Of a stretch of 64,000 nucleotides of DNA, positions 27,550 through 36,125 are shown piece by piece (the first letter of the stretch is position 1; each line of letters starts with the position of its first letter). The translations under genes and the position numbers were made by a program. The stretch covers positions 310,001 through 374,000 of the forward strand of contig NZ_JBBOYD010000002.1 in assembly GCF_038007965.1 (NCBI RefSeq), given 5' to 3'. Source of the DNA: Niallia sp. FSL W8-0635 (lineage in GTDB: Bacteria; Bacillota; Bacilli; Bacillales; Cytobacillaceae). The notes below the pieces were generated by a model, which searched no databases, had not been told where the DNA came from, and was given only the letters and a program-made list of their open reading frames with translations.

Positions 27550-28356
27550 ATGGAAAGAGACTTTGGGAGTATAAATTTAAAAATATTTTTTGATGAAAGC
27601 GGTAAAAATCAAACAAAACCTCATTTAATGGGCGGTTTAGCAATTCCAGAGTCTTATTATAACTCGCCTAAAGTACTTGCTTTAAATGAATTAATAAGAA
27701 AAAAAGAAATTCATTGGACTGCCTATGGAGGTGATAGTACAGAGAGAAATATAATTTGGAAAATAATATTGACATTGCTAGAACACCAATACCTATTGAA
27801 AATGAATGTTATTTCTTATAACCAGTCAAAGATTGAGGAAATTTCCAAAAAAATCAAAAATGTTTATGAAAATATTGCTGATCAAACAATTTATATGAAA
27901 TTTCCTGAAAGGATAATATATGGACTTTTAAGAAAATATGGTTCTCATGTTCACTTAAATACTCAAATTTATATAGAACATGATACCACTTATCAAAATA
28001 AAAATTACGATTTAAGAAATCAACTTTTTGAACAGTTGAATATACAATCTGTTTATAGAGGTGAACATTTTACTATCCAAGAATCTAACTATTATTCAAA
28101 ACAAGAAGAAGTTGGTATTGAATCAATAGATATTCTTTTAGGTATGGTACGTACTATAATTCGCAACGACTCCCCTACTTCCAAGAGAATTAGAGAAAAA
28201 AATAATCTAGTTATGAAGTTGCTTCTAAATGAAAAATTTTATCGTTTTATTACGCAAATTAAATACTTTGAATGGTCAAATTCTCCAGAATTAATTGAAG
28301 TAGACTTTGAAAATTATGTTCATATTTTTATGAGTTCAAATCAGACATTCGAATGA
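27550..28356 (+). CDS. DUF3800 protein, RNase H-like fold
   Basis: 268 residues. The N-terminal INLKIFFDESGKN carries the DESG signature of DUF3800; conserved acidic positions follow in IYIEHDTTYQ (about 138-147) and GIESIDILLGMVRTII (about 193-208), where family members have the final Asp of an RNase H-like metal site. The start follows AGAGGG. The gene is preceded by the structured element at 27381-27490. DUF3800 proteins are predicted nucleases linked to RNA motifs and mobile elements. Confidence 0.8.
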   Translation: MERDFGSINLKIFFDESGKNQTKPHLMGGLAIPESYYNSPKVLALNELIRKKEIHWTAYGGDSTERNIIWKIILTLLEHQYLLKMNVISYNQSKIEEISKKIKNVYENIADQTIYMKFPERIIYGLLRKYGSHVHLNTQIYIEHDTTYQNKNYDLRNQLFEQLNIQSVYRGEHFTIQESNYYSKQEEVGIESIDILLGMVRTIIRNDSPTSKRIREKNNLVMKLLLNEKFYRFITQIKYFEWSNSPELIEVDFENYVHIFMSSNQTFE

Positions 28357-28378
28357 GAAATCTAGGATGGTGGTAAAT

Positions 28379-28933
28379 TTGAAATATGATAAATTATATC
28401 TTATTAAAGTAGCAAAAGAGAATGCAGCATATTTTTCATCAGTTTCAACCTGGAATCAGCATGCTCAAGAGAATAATCTTCCAAGAGCAATGACATTTTC
28501 ATATTATTTTGGGAGTTGGAATAAGGCTAAAGAGGAATTGTTTCCGAACATTGAAGTTTATAATCCATTCTTATCTGATTATACCAAAGAAGATCTTATA
28601 AAATTCGCTGAAACATATAAAAAGGAATTTACTACAGCTAGAAACTGGAATGATTTTAGTAAAGTACAGGGTCTTCCATCTTCCAAAGTTTACATTTATA
28701 TATTTTCTTCATGGAACAACGCTAAGAAAGTGATTTTTAACAATTCATCTGTTAGAAAACGATATTATGAAGAAGATGAACTAGTAAATATTGCTTTAAA
28801 ACACAACAAAGTTTTCACAACTATTAGTCAATGGACAACTTATTCTAAAATTAATAATCTCCCCTCTTCCAAAGTCTATGAACAACGTTTTGGCAGCTGG
28901 AATAAGGCTAAAGATAAAATATTTAATTCTTAA
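28379..28933 (+). CDS. Protein with three homing-endonuclease-associated (HNH_repeat-like) units
   Basis: TTG at 28379 behind GGATGGTGG (ATG 28367 is the alternative). Three units of about 55-65 residues, each W..(H/F/Y)...N.LP....Y...FGSWN.AK: SVSTWNQHAQENNLP, TARNWNDFSKVQGLP, TISQWTTYSKINNLP. This is the small helical repeat often found beside homing endonucleases and thought to bind DNA. No nuclease domain is present here. The last 55 bases recur at 30244-30298. A related protein is encoded at 50171. Confidence 0.7.
   Translation: MKYDKLYLIKVAKENAAYFSSVSTWNQHAQENNLPRAMTFSYYFGSWNKAKEELFPNIEVYNPFLSDYTKEDLIKFAETYKKEFTTARNWNDFSKVQGLPSSKVYIYIFSSWNNAKKVIFNNSSVRKRYYEEDELVNIALKHNKVFTTISQWTTYSKINNLPSSKVYEQRFGSWNKAKDKIFNS
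28879..28933 (+). repeat. 55-bp direct repeat, left copy (right copy 30244-30298)
   Basis: The last 55 bases of the HNH-repeat gene, from tgaacaacg through its stop, recur at 30244-30298 with a single C/A difference. The two copies bracket the two-gene cassette 29026-30223. Confidence 0.9.
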
Positions 28934-29025
28934 AGTAATAGAAGATGTTCCTCTGCCATCTGTTATAAATGTAACTTCATTTTTTATTATTATTACTTCA
29001 ATGATTTAAAAAGGAGATGAAAAAA

Positions 29026-29823
29026 ATGACTAAAATAGTTAGTTTGTTTAGTAGAAAACCAAATATGCAATATTTTTACAAAATTTTATCAAGGTTTGAG
29101 AGAGAAGTAGATTTCATAGTAGCTGATTATGCTCAATGGAGTGAAAAAATAGAAAAAGCAGATTTTGTAAGTAATGTAAATCTATATAAAAGACAAAACA
29201 GTGAAGAAACATATGAGGAATTATTTGCTAGGATTTCGAGTTCATTAACGGTGATAGAATCCCTCTGGAATTATTATGTTTTTGAAGATGATTTTATTAA
29301 GCGTACAAATGAATTAAATAGGAAAATAACACAACTTAAGAAAAGTGTGAGTATGGTTAAACAGAAATCAGATGAAATTACACAGGAATCCTTTTCACAT
29401 ATATTAAAAAAGATATGTGAAGAAAAAAACAATACAATAACTAGAGAAAATATCAAGAACATTTTATCAGTTTCTTATTCTGATTTTATTAATGAAATAT
29501 TGATTCTCCCAATACATATAAAAAAGAAAGCCTATTTGTCACTAATTGAAACATATATTTTGGATTGTCAACATGGTAACTTTCGTTCTAGTAAATTTTC
29601 AATGAAAGTAGCTGAAGGTATTCATAACTTACCTTTTTTCTTATCCCGAGACCTAGAAAATTTTGAAGATGATTATTTTTGGCATCCTATTTTCAATTCT
29701 AAAACAAAAAATTATTTAGTTCAGCATTTTTTTAAAGGGTTAGTAAGTGCAATTGTATATCATCCGTCAGGGAGTGATTATTTAAATGAAAGCAATACCT
29801 CAAAGAGACATGAAGCCCATTAA
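29026..29823 (+). CDS. Hypothetical helical protein, 265 aa
   Basis: ATG at 29026, nine bases after AAGGAG (the ATG at 29017 touches that site). Mostly helical and charged, with a possible coiled coil around NELNRKITQLKKSVSMVKQKSDEI (about 100-125 region, split) and C-terminal AEGIHNLPFFLSRDLENFE. No catalytic motif or membrane helix. The end overlaps the following HTH gene by 38 bases, suggesting a functional pair such as toxin/regulator; that is inference only. Confidence 0.6.
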   Translation: MTKIVSLFSRKPNMQYFYKILSRFEREVDFIVADYAQWSEKIEKADFVSNVNLYKRQNSEETYEELFARISSSLTVIESLWNYYVFEDDFIKRTNELNRKITQLKKSVSMVKQKSDEITQESFSHILKKICEEKNNTITRENIKNILSVSYSDFINEILILPIHIKKKAYLSLIETYILDCQHGNFRSSKFSMKVAEGIHNLPFFLSRDLENFEDDYFWHPIFNSKTKNYLVQHFFKGLVSAIVYHPSGSDYLNESNTSKRHEAH

Positions 29824-30223
29824 AGAAAAGGTAGCAATACGGTTAAAAGCAATTCAAAAAGAGTATAGTCTATCTTTATCAGAAATGGCTATGTTATTAG
29901 AAATTCCAAAAGCTACTCTCAATTCGTATCTTAGAGGCTTAGCATTACCACCACTTTCGGTAGTAGAAAAATTTAAATTTAGCGATTTAGATGTTGAATG
30001 GCTTTATTACGGAGATATAGTTGAATATATAGGAGACTATTTGCTATTCAGAGGGCATGGGAAATTTCTAGATAGTCACCCGAATACTCCGCAGATGGTG
30101 TATCTGATGTATGACATAACTACTAGTGGTTCCAATCCTTCTGAAAAGGTAAGTTTAACAGATAAAGATATAGAGAGATTTTTTGAGAAGTACTATCGTG
30201 AGTGTATTAAACAAGTTTATTAA
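29786..30223 (+). CDS. XRE/cI-type HTH regulator
   Basis: 145 residues, ATG inside the end of the preceding gene, ribosome site GGGAG. HTH at about residues 15-60: KVAIRLKAIQKEYSLSLSEMAMLLEI, PKATLNSYLRGLALPPLSVVEKF. The C-terminal half (WLYYGDIVEYIGDYLLFRGHG) is not recognised. Probably controls its own operon. Confidence 0.75.
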   Translation: MKAIPQRDMKPIKEKVAIRLKAIQKEYSLSLSEMAMLLEIPKATLNSYLRGLALPPLSVVEKFKFSDLDVEWLYYGDIVEYIGDYLLFRGHGKFLDSHPNTPQMVYLMYDITTSGSNPSEKVSLTDKDIERFFEKYYRECIKQVY

Positions 30224-30243
30224 AATAAAATAGTTTTAGAATT

Positions 30244-30298
30244 TGAACAACGTTTTGGAAGCTGGAATAAGGCTAAAGATAAAATATTTAATTCTTAA
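30244..30298 (+). repeat. 55-bp direct repeat, right copy
   Basis: Orphan copy of the 3' end of the HNH-repeat gene, coding FGSWNKAKDKIFNS and stop without the rest of the gene; see 28879-28933. Confidence 0.9.
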
Positions 30299-30348
30299 TA
30301 TAGTTGTTGAGAAAAATAACTAATTCGGTTTGAAAGGAGAGTAGAATT

Positions 30349-30591
30349 ATGAAACTTACTGGTTTAAAAGATTTATATAAAAGTATGAAACAACAAAATA
30401 TTGATAGATACCAATTCGACTTTACATACTATAATGTAAAATTTGATGTACTTTACTTTATAGATGAAGTGCCTAATAAATTGGGATTCGGGATAAAGAC
30501 ACATAATTATTATTTTGAAACAGAAGTTAAAGCTGGATTTTATATAAGAGAATTTATAGACGGTGTTTGTCAACATAGTTGTCGCATTTAG
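30349..30591 (+). pseudogene. 5' part of a gene split by the IS3 element (DUF6037-like)
   Basis: ATG behind GAAAGGAGAG; 80 residues (KLTGLKDLYKSMKQQNIDRYQFDF, FDVLYFIDEVPNKLGFGIKTHNYYF in short pieces) ending two bases before the IS end. The sequence beyond the IS, 32317-32725, is open in one frame upstream of its first ATG (TSILTEGVEEISTFYKIMKF) and probably is the second half. The combined protein of about 215 residues resembles DUF6037 proteins; this name is from memory and uncertain. Confidence 0.5.
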
Positions 30592-30640
30592 TTACTTTAG
30601 TGTTGTGTTCAGTCAAGGCTACCGCGTTACGCTTGCTGGC

Positions 30641-30690
30641 CTGATGATTTGAATGGAAAGGAAATCCATTCTTTCCATTCAAATCATCAG
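30641..30690. repeat. Perfect 20-bp inverted repeat inside the IS3 end
   Basis: Arms 30641-30660 (ctgatgatttgaatggaaag) and 30671-30690 are exact complements around a 10-base loop. It lies between orfB and the IS end and may stop transcription entering or leaving the element. Confidence 0.75.
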
Positions 30691-30714
30691 GGAATAAAGT
30701 GTATTAAGGCGGAC

Positions 30715-31782
30715 TCAACGTTTCCTTTTTCCCTCATCACGCATTGGATTAAGTGCTACTTTTTCAATAGGTGTCCAATTTCTTAGACTCCTCGCCCAGC
30801 GTTCTGGATGCTTCGCTTTTGCGGCTTCATATACGTCTTTTCTCTTTGTCAATATGGTTACGTGTTCTCCGGCATGACACTGTGCCGGTGTTACATAATT
30901 CAGCCCACTATGCAGATGAATATGATTATACCAATGGACAAATTGGTGTGCCCATTGTCTGGCTTCTTCAAGTGAGGTAAAGCCCTTATGCGGATAATCA
31001 GGGCGGTATTTAAGTGTTCGAAACATGGCTTCTGAATAAGGATTATCATTGCTTACACGTGGTCTTGAAAAGGAACTTTGGATCCCCAACTTCTCAAGTA
31101 AACTTAAAAAAGTCTCAGCTTTCATCGGACTCCCATTGTCTGAATGCAACACCAGTGGTGCCCCTTGGATTTTCTCATTAATGACTGCTTTTTTTACAAG
31201 TGATTCAGCGTGTGTCGCTTCTTCCTTTTCCCATACTTCCCACCCAACTGCTTTTCTACTAAATAGATCGAGTATTAAATAGAGGCGATAATACAAGCCT
31301 TTCACAGGTCCACCAAGCCACGTAATATCCCATGTCCACACCTGATTTGGCGATGTGGCCAGATGACTCTCGGGGATTCTTCGTGTTGGCTTTTGACTAC
31401 GTCCACGGTGGTGTTGCATCTTTCCTTCACGTAAAACACGGTAAAACGTAGATTCTGACGCAATATATGTTCCTTTATCCGCAAGCTTTGGGACAATTTG
31501 TGTCGGCGGTAAGTCGGCATATTCTTCTTGTGTAACAACCTCGAGTATTTCCTTTTTCTCTTCCTCGGACAACTTATTTTTTGGAACAGGTCTTTTCGCA
31601 AAGGGACGCTGATCGACCTTAACCTTACCATCTGCCACCCAGCGCTCGTAGGTTCGTACACTAATATAAAGTTCCTCACAAGCCTTCGCTAACCGCGCAC
31701 CATTTTGATTGGCTTCTTGGATGAGTTCTACAGCTAATGCGCGATTTGATGGGCTAATCATTCTTCCTCGTCGTCCCCCCAA
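30715..31782 (-). CDS. IS3-family transposase OrfB (DDE catalytic part)
   Basis: rve/DDE integrase domain: Asp in WTWDITWLGG, Asp in LHSDNGSPM, Glu in NPYSEAMFRTLKYR. An N-terminal HTH_21-like region (ESTFYRVLREGKMQHHRG) precedes it. The frame overlaps orfA by 25 bases at a run of six G (ttggggggac on the minus strand), the likely -1 slippage site that makes the OrfAB fusion. A free start TTG at 31782 is therefore not needed. Confidence 0.9.
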   Translation of the reverse strand: MGGRRGRMISPSNRALAVELIQEANQNGARLAKACEELYISVRTYERWVADGKVKVDQRPFAKRPVPKNKLSEEEKKEILEVVTQEEYADLPPTQIVPKLADKGTYIASESTFYRVLREGKMQHHRGRSQKPTRRIPESHLATSPNQVWTWDITWLGGPVKGLYYRLYLILDLFSRKAVGWEVWEKEEATHAESLVKKAVINEKIQGAPLVLHSDNGSPMKAETFLSLLEKLGIQSSFSRPRVSNDNPYSEAMFRTLKYRPDYPHKGFTSLEEARQWAHQFVHWYNHIHLHSGLNYVTPAQCHAGEHVTILTKRKDVYEAAKAKHPERWARSLRNWTPIEKVALNPMRDEGKRKR

Positions 31783-32270
31783 ATCGCTTGGGCCTTTTTT
31801 CTAAGTAATAATAACGCCGCAGCTTCCGCTAATGCTTTCTCCTTCTTTTGAAGATCTTTTTCTAACTGTTTTGCCCGTTTCTGTTCTTCCTTTAACGCAC
31901 CAGATAACTGCTTTGATTGATCAAATACTTGTCCGTTTGCCTGGAGACAAACAGATCGCCATAATTCAATCTGTTCACGGTACAAACCCTTTTTACGACA
32001 GTATTCAGCCAATTCCGTTTCGTTCATCGCAAAGGTCTCCATCACGATTAAAAACTTATCTTGACTGGTCCATTTGTCACTTGTTTGTCCATTGCCAGGC
32101 GTTGCCACACCAGCTTCACGTGCAGCCTTACGCCACTTGTACAACGTTGGTTCTGTGATGCCTTCTTCCTTCGAGATAGTAGCCACTGATTCGTTATGTG
32201 GTGGCATCATTCGTTTAACAATTGCCTCTTTTTGTTCCTTCGAGTATCGTACTCCATTTTTTTCTTTCAT
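31758..32270 (-). CDS. IS3-family transposase OrfA
   Basis: 170 residues. HTH_8-like N-terminus (YSKEQKEAIVKRMMPPHNES, VATISKEEGITEPTLYKWR) for binding the IS ends, and a C-terminal leucine-rich coiled coil (LEKDLQKKEKALAEAAALLLL). Ends WGDDEEE just after the G-run where ribosomes slip to orfB. Confidence 0.9.
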   Translation of the reverse strand: MKEKNGVRYSKEQKEAIVKRMMPPHNESVATISKEEGITEPTLYKWRKAAREAGVATPGNGQTSDKWTSQDKFLIVMETFAMNETELAEYCRKKGLYREQIELWRSVCLQANGQVFDQSKQLSGALKEEQKRAKQLEKDLQKKEKALAEAAALLLLRKKAQAIWGDDEEE

Positions 32271-32316
32271 ATCGATCGACCTCCGTGTTATTTACTTAAA
32301 GTATAACACTAAAGTA

Positions 32317-32725
32317 TCGTACGACATCTATCCTAACAGAGGGGGTAGAAGAGATAAGTACATTTTACAAAATTATGAAATTTAAAAGCAACAAGGAATC
32401 CCCATTTAAACCCAGTTATTTTTTTGAAGTATTTAATAAGCAAATACCTAATCAAGCTTTAAGAACGAATGTACCTCGTCCTAGTACTATTGCTACTTAT
32501 AGAAAAGACGTGGATGAAGCAGACAAGATTTATTTTAAAGGCTGGATAAATCACAAAATAAAAAAAGTATCACCAGAAAATCTGGATAAAACTAAAAAGC
32601 TCCTCTCTTATAAGGCTTATGTTATGTGTAAAAATAAAAATATTAGTAGTAGTTGGAGTCCTAATCCTACGGATGAAAAACAATACGATTTATCAAAAAA
32701 AATGGAGTTCATGGAGGAAGATTAA
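32317..32725 (+). pseudogene. 3' part of the gene split by the IS3 element
   Basis: The frame is open from the IS edge. The first ATG (32375) has no ribosome site, as expected of an interrupted gene. Contains ESPFKPSYFFEVFNKQIPNQ, IYFKGWINHKIKKVSPENL and MCKNKNISSSWSPNP. The TAA overlaps the ATG of the next gene (taATG), so the split gene and the 131-aa gene were translationally coupled. Confidence 0.5.
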
Positions 32726-33120
32726 TGTTTAAGAGTGTAATAACTTCTCTACCAATTACTAAATTTAAAATTGATCATACCCGAATAGAGGAGAAAACAG
32801 AAGAAAATCTATTACAAAAAATTGCAAAAGATTATGAAAAGAAAACTGGAGTATCGATAACAAATGAGTATACCCTCCATCTAGTGCATATAAATGACAT
32901 TCTACAGTGGGAGGCTACTAAAGAGCTAATTGGTGCTTTTTTTACTCAAACGTTAACTAATGGTTGTGGAGATCCACTAAGGTATTTGACCATGTTATTG
33001 GTGACTGGTAGAGCCCAAAAAAATATTGTTATAATTGAATGCGATGAAATAGAAAAGATTAGAAAAATTGAAGATCAGAGTTTAACACAAGCAATTGATG
33101 CAGAGACAATTTACTTATAA
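32725..33120 (+). CDS. Hypothetical protein, 131 aa
   Basis: ATG overlaps the stop of the split gene, ribosome site TGGAGGAAG. Soluble mixed alpha/beta protein (MFKSVITSLPITKFKID, LHLVHINDILQWEATKEL, NIVIIECDEIEKIRKI). No family recognised. Coupled to the split gene; expression now depends on the IS or a hidden promoter. Confidence 0.6.
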   Translation: MFKSVITSLPITKFKIDHTRIEEKTEENLLQKIAKDYEKKTGVSITNEYTLHLVHINDILQWEATKELIGAFFTQTLTNGCGDPLRYLTMLLVTGRAQKNIVIIECDEIEKIRKIEDQSLTQAIDAETIYL

Positions 33121-33218
33121 AAAATATAAAATGTGAAGATATTATGTAATGTATCTCACATAATATATTATAGAGTTTGATAAGTAATAAGATGGAGTGT
33201 TTAAAGGGGTATCAATAC

Positions 33219-33232
33219 GCTAGTTTGCCCTA
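33219..33232. repeat. Shared spacer motif GCTAGTTTGCCCTA
   Basis: Recurs with one extra G at 36679-36693 (gctagtttggcccta). Both are in non-coding spacers in the same orientation. Meaning unknown. Confidence 0.35.
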
Positions 33233-33276
33233 CTTTTGTACTTTAATTAAGAATGATTTAAGGTGGTTCCTAAATT

Positions 33277-34959
33277 ATGTTTTATAAAAATTTAAATTTA
33301 TTTGGAATTCTTACATTTGAATCCAATAATTATAATAAAATACTTAAAGCAATAAAAGATTCCAAAGCTTATATTTCATTCGTAGAATCTAGTAAGGATA
33401 AAGGTACTCTGAATAAAAGGTATGAAAATTATGTTATGTTAAAACAGGCAGCTTATACTTTTAATGCACCTAAACGTAATAAGGATTCGAATACAACGAG
33501 TATCTATTCGTTGTTAACACCCCAGAGTATTTCAACTGAAATGATAGATAAATTTCTCAATGAACATGGAATGAACGATGACTTTGAGTATGAATATGGA
33601 ATTGAACATTCTCAAGAGTCTGTGTATACAGCTACTCATAAAGTGATTCCGATTGAATATAGTACGTTTCATTTAGCTGTGGATCTTGATAATCATTATG
33701 AACAACTTAATCGACGGTATTTAAACGACACTTTTTTATTTAATAACTATCAAAGATTTTTTTTAATTCCCTTTTTAGGAAAATATGAAAACAAGTATGT
33801 TAAGCCGGTTGTAATTGTGAATGTATATGATGTCGGTATAATCACCATTCAACTTTCAATTGCTATTTCTAAAGGGAAAATTGAAATTACAAACAAAGAA
33901 CCTAATTCCATTCAGTTAACAGATGTAGAGTTTTATCAGGAAAAAAATAATTTCTCGAAAAAGGATTATTGGAAAAGAAAGAAAGTTGATAGTGTTACAA
34001 TTTATCAAATCATGGATTACTATTTCGATTTGCTGCAGTTAATTTGTAAGAAACAAGAACTAGTCCCTCAATCGCAAAAACAAATCGCATGGGTTTTAGG
34101 AGATTTTGAACCAAATAAAAGATCGTTGCATAAAGAATTTGTCGACAAAAATAAAGGTTTATATGTTTCCTATTTGACAAACGCACAAAAGGATATCATA
34201 GAGCGTATGCCAGATGAGTATTTAGATGAATACTTAAATAAAACAATAATTAATAAATATAACACTATGCATTTTTATTGTTCTGATGCTATTTCATTAC
34301 TTAGTTTTTCTCACTCTGCTTTTCATAAGGAAGCAGTTGCAGCTTTAAAGGAAAATGAAAAAGAATTAAAAAAGGAAAAAGTATACGATCAAGCATTAAG
34401 TGAAAGCTATATTCAATATTCTATGTTTTATATGTCTGAGTTTCTAAGATTCTACGAATTAACATTTATTAAGAGGTTCTATGCTTTAAAATTATTAAAT
34501 AGCTTATCTAGTAGTTCGTTTAATTCATTAAAAGAGTATAACTCTAATCGGAAAGAATTTAATGCTCTAAAAAGAAATTATGATGAACAACTTCTTTTTA
34601 AAACCTATGGAAGCCCAATGGAGTTGTACATTAATATACTAGAAAAGTCTGGGACGGATAAAATAGTAGATAAAGTTGAGAAACTTTTTACTAGTGCACG
34701 AGAAGATATTAGTAGTGCACGAGAATTTGCAATAAAACAATCGGAAACCTATATACTTATTATATCTTCAATTCTAACTGTCTTATTAGGTTACAGAGGA
34801 ATTCAGTACTTAGTAGAGGGGTTATTGTTTAATTTGCCATTTAAGGTTGGGGAGATAATTGCTTTGCATCCCTTTAGATGGACAGTTTCTCTTTGGTTAA
34901 TACTCTGTTTTAGTATGTTAATCTTAAATCTTATTAGATTTAAAGCGATTAAAAAATAA
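33277..34959 (+). CDS. Unknown 560-aa protein with C-terminal membrane anchor
   Basis: ATG behind AAGGTGG. A long soluble part (about 1-480) includes a beta-rich region (FLIPFLGKYENKYVKPVVIVN, VYDVGIITIQLSIAISKGKIEI) and helices (YIQYSMFYMSEFLRFYELTF). A hydrophilic helix SAREDISSAREFAIKQ leads into two membrane segments at about 490-515 and 535-555. No catalytic motif seen. It follows the split gene/131-aa pair in the same direction and precedes defence genes. Effector proteins with terminal membrane anchors are common in defence systems, but this assignment is speculative. Confidence 0.65.
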   Translation: MFYKNLNLFGILTFESNNYNKILKAIKDSKAYISFVESSKDKGTLNKRYENYVMLKQAAYTFNAPKRNKDSNTTSIYSLLTPQSISTEMIDKFLNEHGMNDDFEYEYGIEHSQESVYTATHKVIPIEYSTFHLAVDLDNHYEQLNRRYLNDTFLFNNYQRFFLIPFLGKYENKYVKPVVIVNVYDVGIITIQLSIAISKGKIEITNKEPNSIQLTDVEFYQEKNNFSKKDYWKRKKVDSVTIYQIMDYYFDLLQLICKKQELVPQSQKQIAWVLGDFEPNKRSLHKEFVDKNKGLYVSYLTNAQKDIIERMPDEYLDEYLNKTIINKYNTMHFYCSDAISLLSFSHSAFHKEAVAALKENEKELKKEKVYDQALSESYIQYSMFYMSEFLRFYELTFIKRFYALKLLNSLSSSSFNSLKEYNSNRKEFNALKRNYDEQLLFKTYGSPMELYINILEKSGTDKIVDKVEKLFTSAREDISSAREFAIKQSETYILIISSILTVLLGYRGIQYLVEGLLFNLPFKVGEIIALHPFRWTVSLWLILCFSMLILNLIRFKAIKK

Positions 34960-35134
34960 TATTTCGTAATTATTGTATTATACGAATGTTTGTTCTATTC
35001 GGTTATATAAAATATATTTGTTATTTATGGAATATATTATTTAATAAATATTCCTAATTTCACCTTATAATATTAATTTGTCCTTTTATTTAAATAAAGA
35101 GCCCGTTAATGCAATAAGGAAATTTATTTTCTTC

Positions 35135-35226
35135 CTACCAATGTACTTGAAGTTAATTACCATTTGGATCATAAAAGTGGAAATATGAATGACCGTTATC
35201 TTCTTGTATAACCTCAACTTTACCTT
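35135..35226 (-). pseudogene. Glyoxalase/VOC-domain relic
   Basis: Reads KVEVIQEDNGHSYFHFYDPNGN, stop, LQVHW, stop. The pattern F.DPNGN(Y)L.VHW is the typical end of a VOC-superfamily domain, the stop replacing the usual Tyr. Nothing of the N-terminus remains. The rest of 34960-35471 holds no gene I can support. Confidence 0.5.
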
Positions 35227-35248
35227 ATTACAACTTTTTGTTAGATAA

Positions 35249-35280
35249 AATGGCAGCATGGCTTTATTCATGCTGCCATT
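35249..35280. terminator. Bidirectional hairpin
   Basis: aatggcagcatg / catgctgccatt perfect 12-bp stem with an 8-base loop. T-runs are weak on both sides. Confidence 0.5.
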
Positions 35281-35471
35281 TATCGTATTAGTTACTTTAT
35301 TATTCGATTTACAATTACTTCATAAGAGAATCGAGAACATCAAATTTCTGACCTGGGCGACTTAGATTTTTACAATAACACCCTGGTTTGGCAAATATGG
35401 ACAGTAGATATTGCTATTCGGTTTTTTTGTTTAAATATAATTTTTAGTGTAAGTGTTGACCATAAATTATG

Positions 35472-36125
35472 TTAGAGTTTTATCAATAAATCATCTAGGT
35501 TACCATTATAGGATTGGTTTTCTATAGAATTAACTAGAAGAGTGGCATTTGTATGAACTGCATATAAGTATCTAAATATATCTCCTGCCATACATTCCAT
35601 TGAAAGGGTATCATTTAGTAAATAAGCATCAATATATGGATTCCTTTTAAGCTCTTGTGCTTTGACTCTATGATTTCCATCGATAACAATTACAGTATTA
35701 TGAGGATCATATGCAACGATAAATATTGGATTAACTTTTGTGAAATTGATGCAAGATTGTACTTTTAAAGGGTTTAATTGTGTTAGTCCATCAAGTAAAT
35801 ATTTTACTGGTACAGCCTCTGGTTTTAGCTTATTCCTTTTTATTATTTTGGTAGCTAATTCAATATCCCAATACAAACTAAAAAAATCTTCATCATCGAA
35901 ATAAAATTCACGATGATAAAACTGTTTCATACCAAATCTTGAAAAATTGGGAACTGGCGCATTTTTCAATTTTTTATATAAATCCTCCATTAAATTCAAA
36001 TGCCTAATCTCAATAGAGTCACTATATTCTATAAAAAAGTCACTGAAAAAATTATCAAGCCTATGAAAATTAATCTGTTTAAATTTATTTAATAATTCTA
36101 AATCTGTTAGTAGTTCCTGATTCAT
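35472..36125 (-). CDS. ParB/sulfiredoxin-fold protein
   Basis: 217 residues, start ATG 36125 with AGGGTTA only weakly matching a ribosome site. The core VKYLLDGLTQLNPLKV, then NTVIVIDGNHRVKAQELK holds the DGNHR motif of ParB/Srx-like domains, which bind or hydrolyse nucleotides. There is no ParB HTH part. The N-terminal half is helical. It stands alone on the minus strand downstream of the Gabija-like pair, 740 bases away. Role unknown: partition is unlikely without ParA. Confidence 0.65.
   Translation of the reverse strand: MNQELLTDLELLNKFKQINFHRLDNFFSDFFIEYSDSIEIRHLNLMEDLYKKLKNAPVPNFSRFGMKQFYHREFYFDDEDFFSLYWDIELATKIIKRNKLKPEAVPVKYLLDGLTQLNPLKVQSCINFTKVNPIFIVAYDPHNTVIVIDGNHRVKAQELKRNPYIDAYLLNDTLSMECMAGDIFRYLYAVHTNATLLVNSIENQSYNGNLDDLLIKL

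Larger units (their letters stand above)
30593..32316 (-). mobile_element. IS3-family insertion sequence
   Basis: Terminal inverted repeats TACTTTAGTGTT (30593-30604) and its complement AACACTAAAGTA (32305-32316). Inside are orfA and orfB on the minus strand. No clear target duplication is visible. The element seems complete and splits a gene. Confidence 0.85.

Noticed and set aside
35472..36125. True plasmid partition protein ParB
   Set aside because: No ParA neighbour, no HTH segment and no centromere-like repeats were seen.
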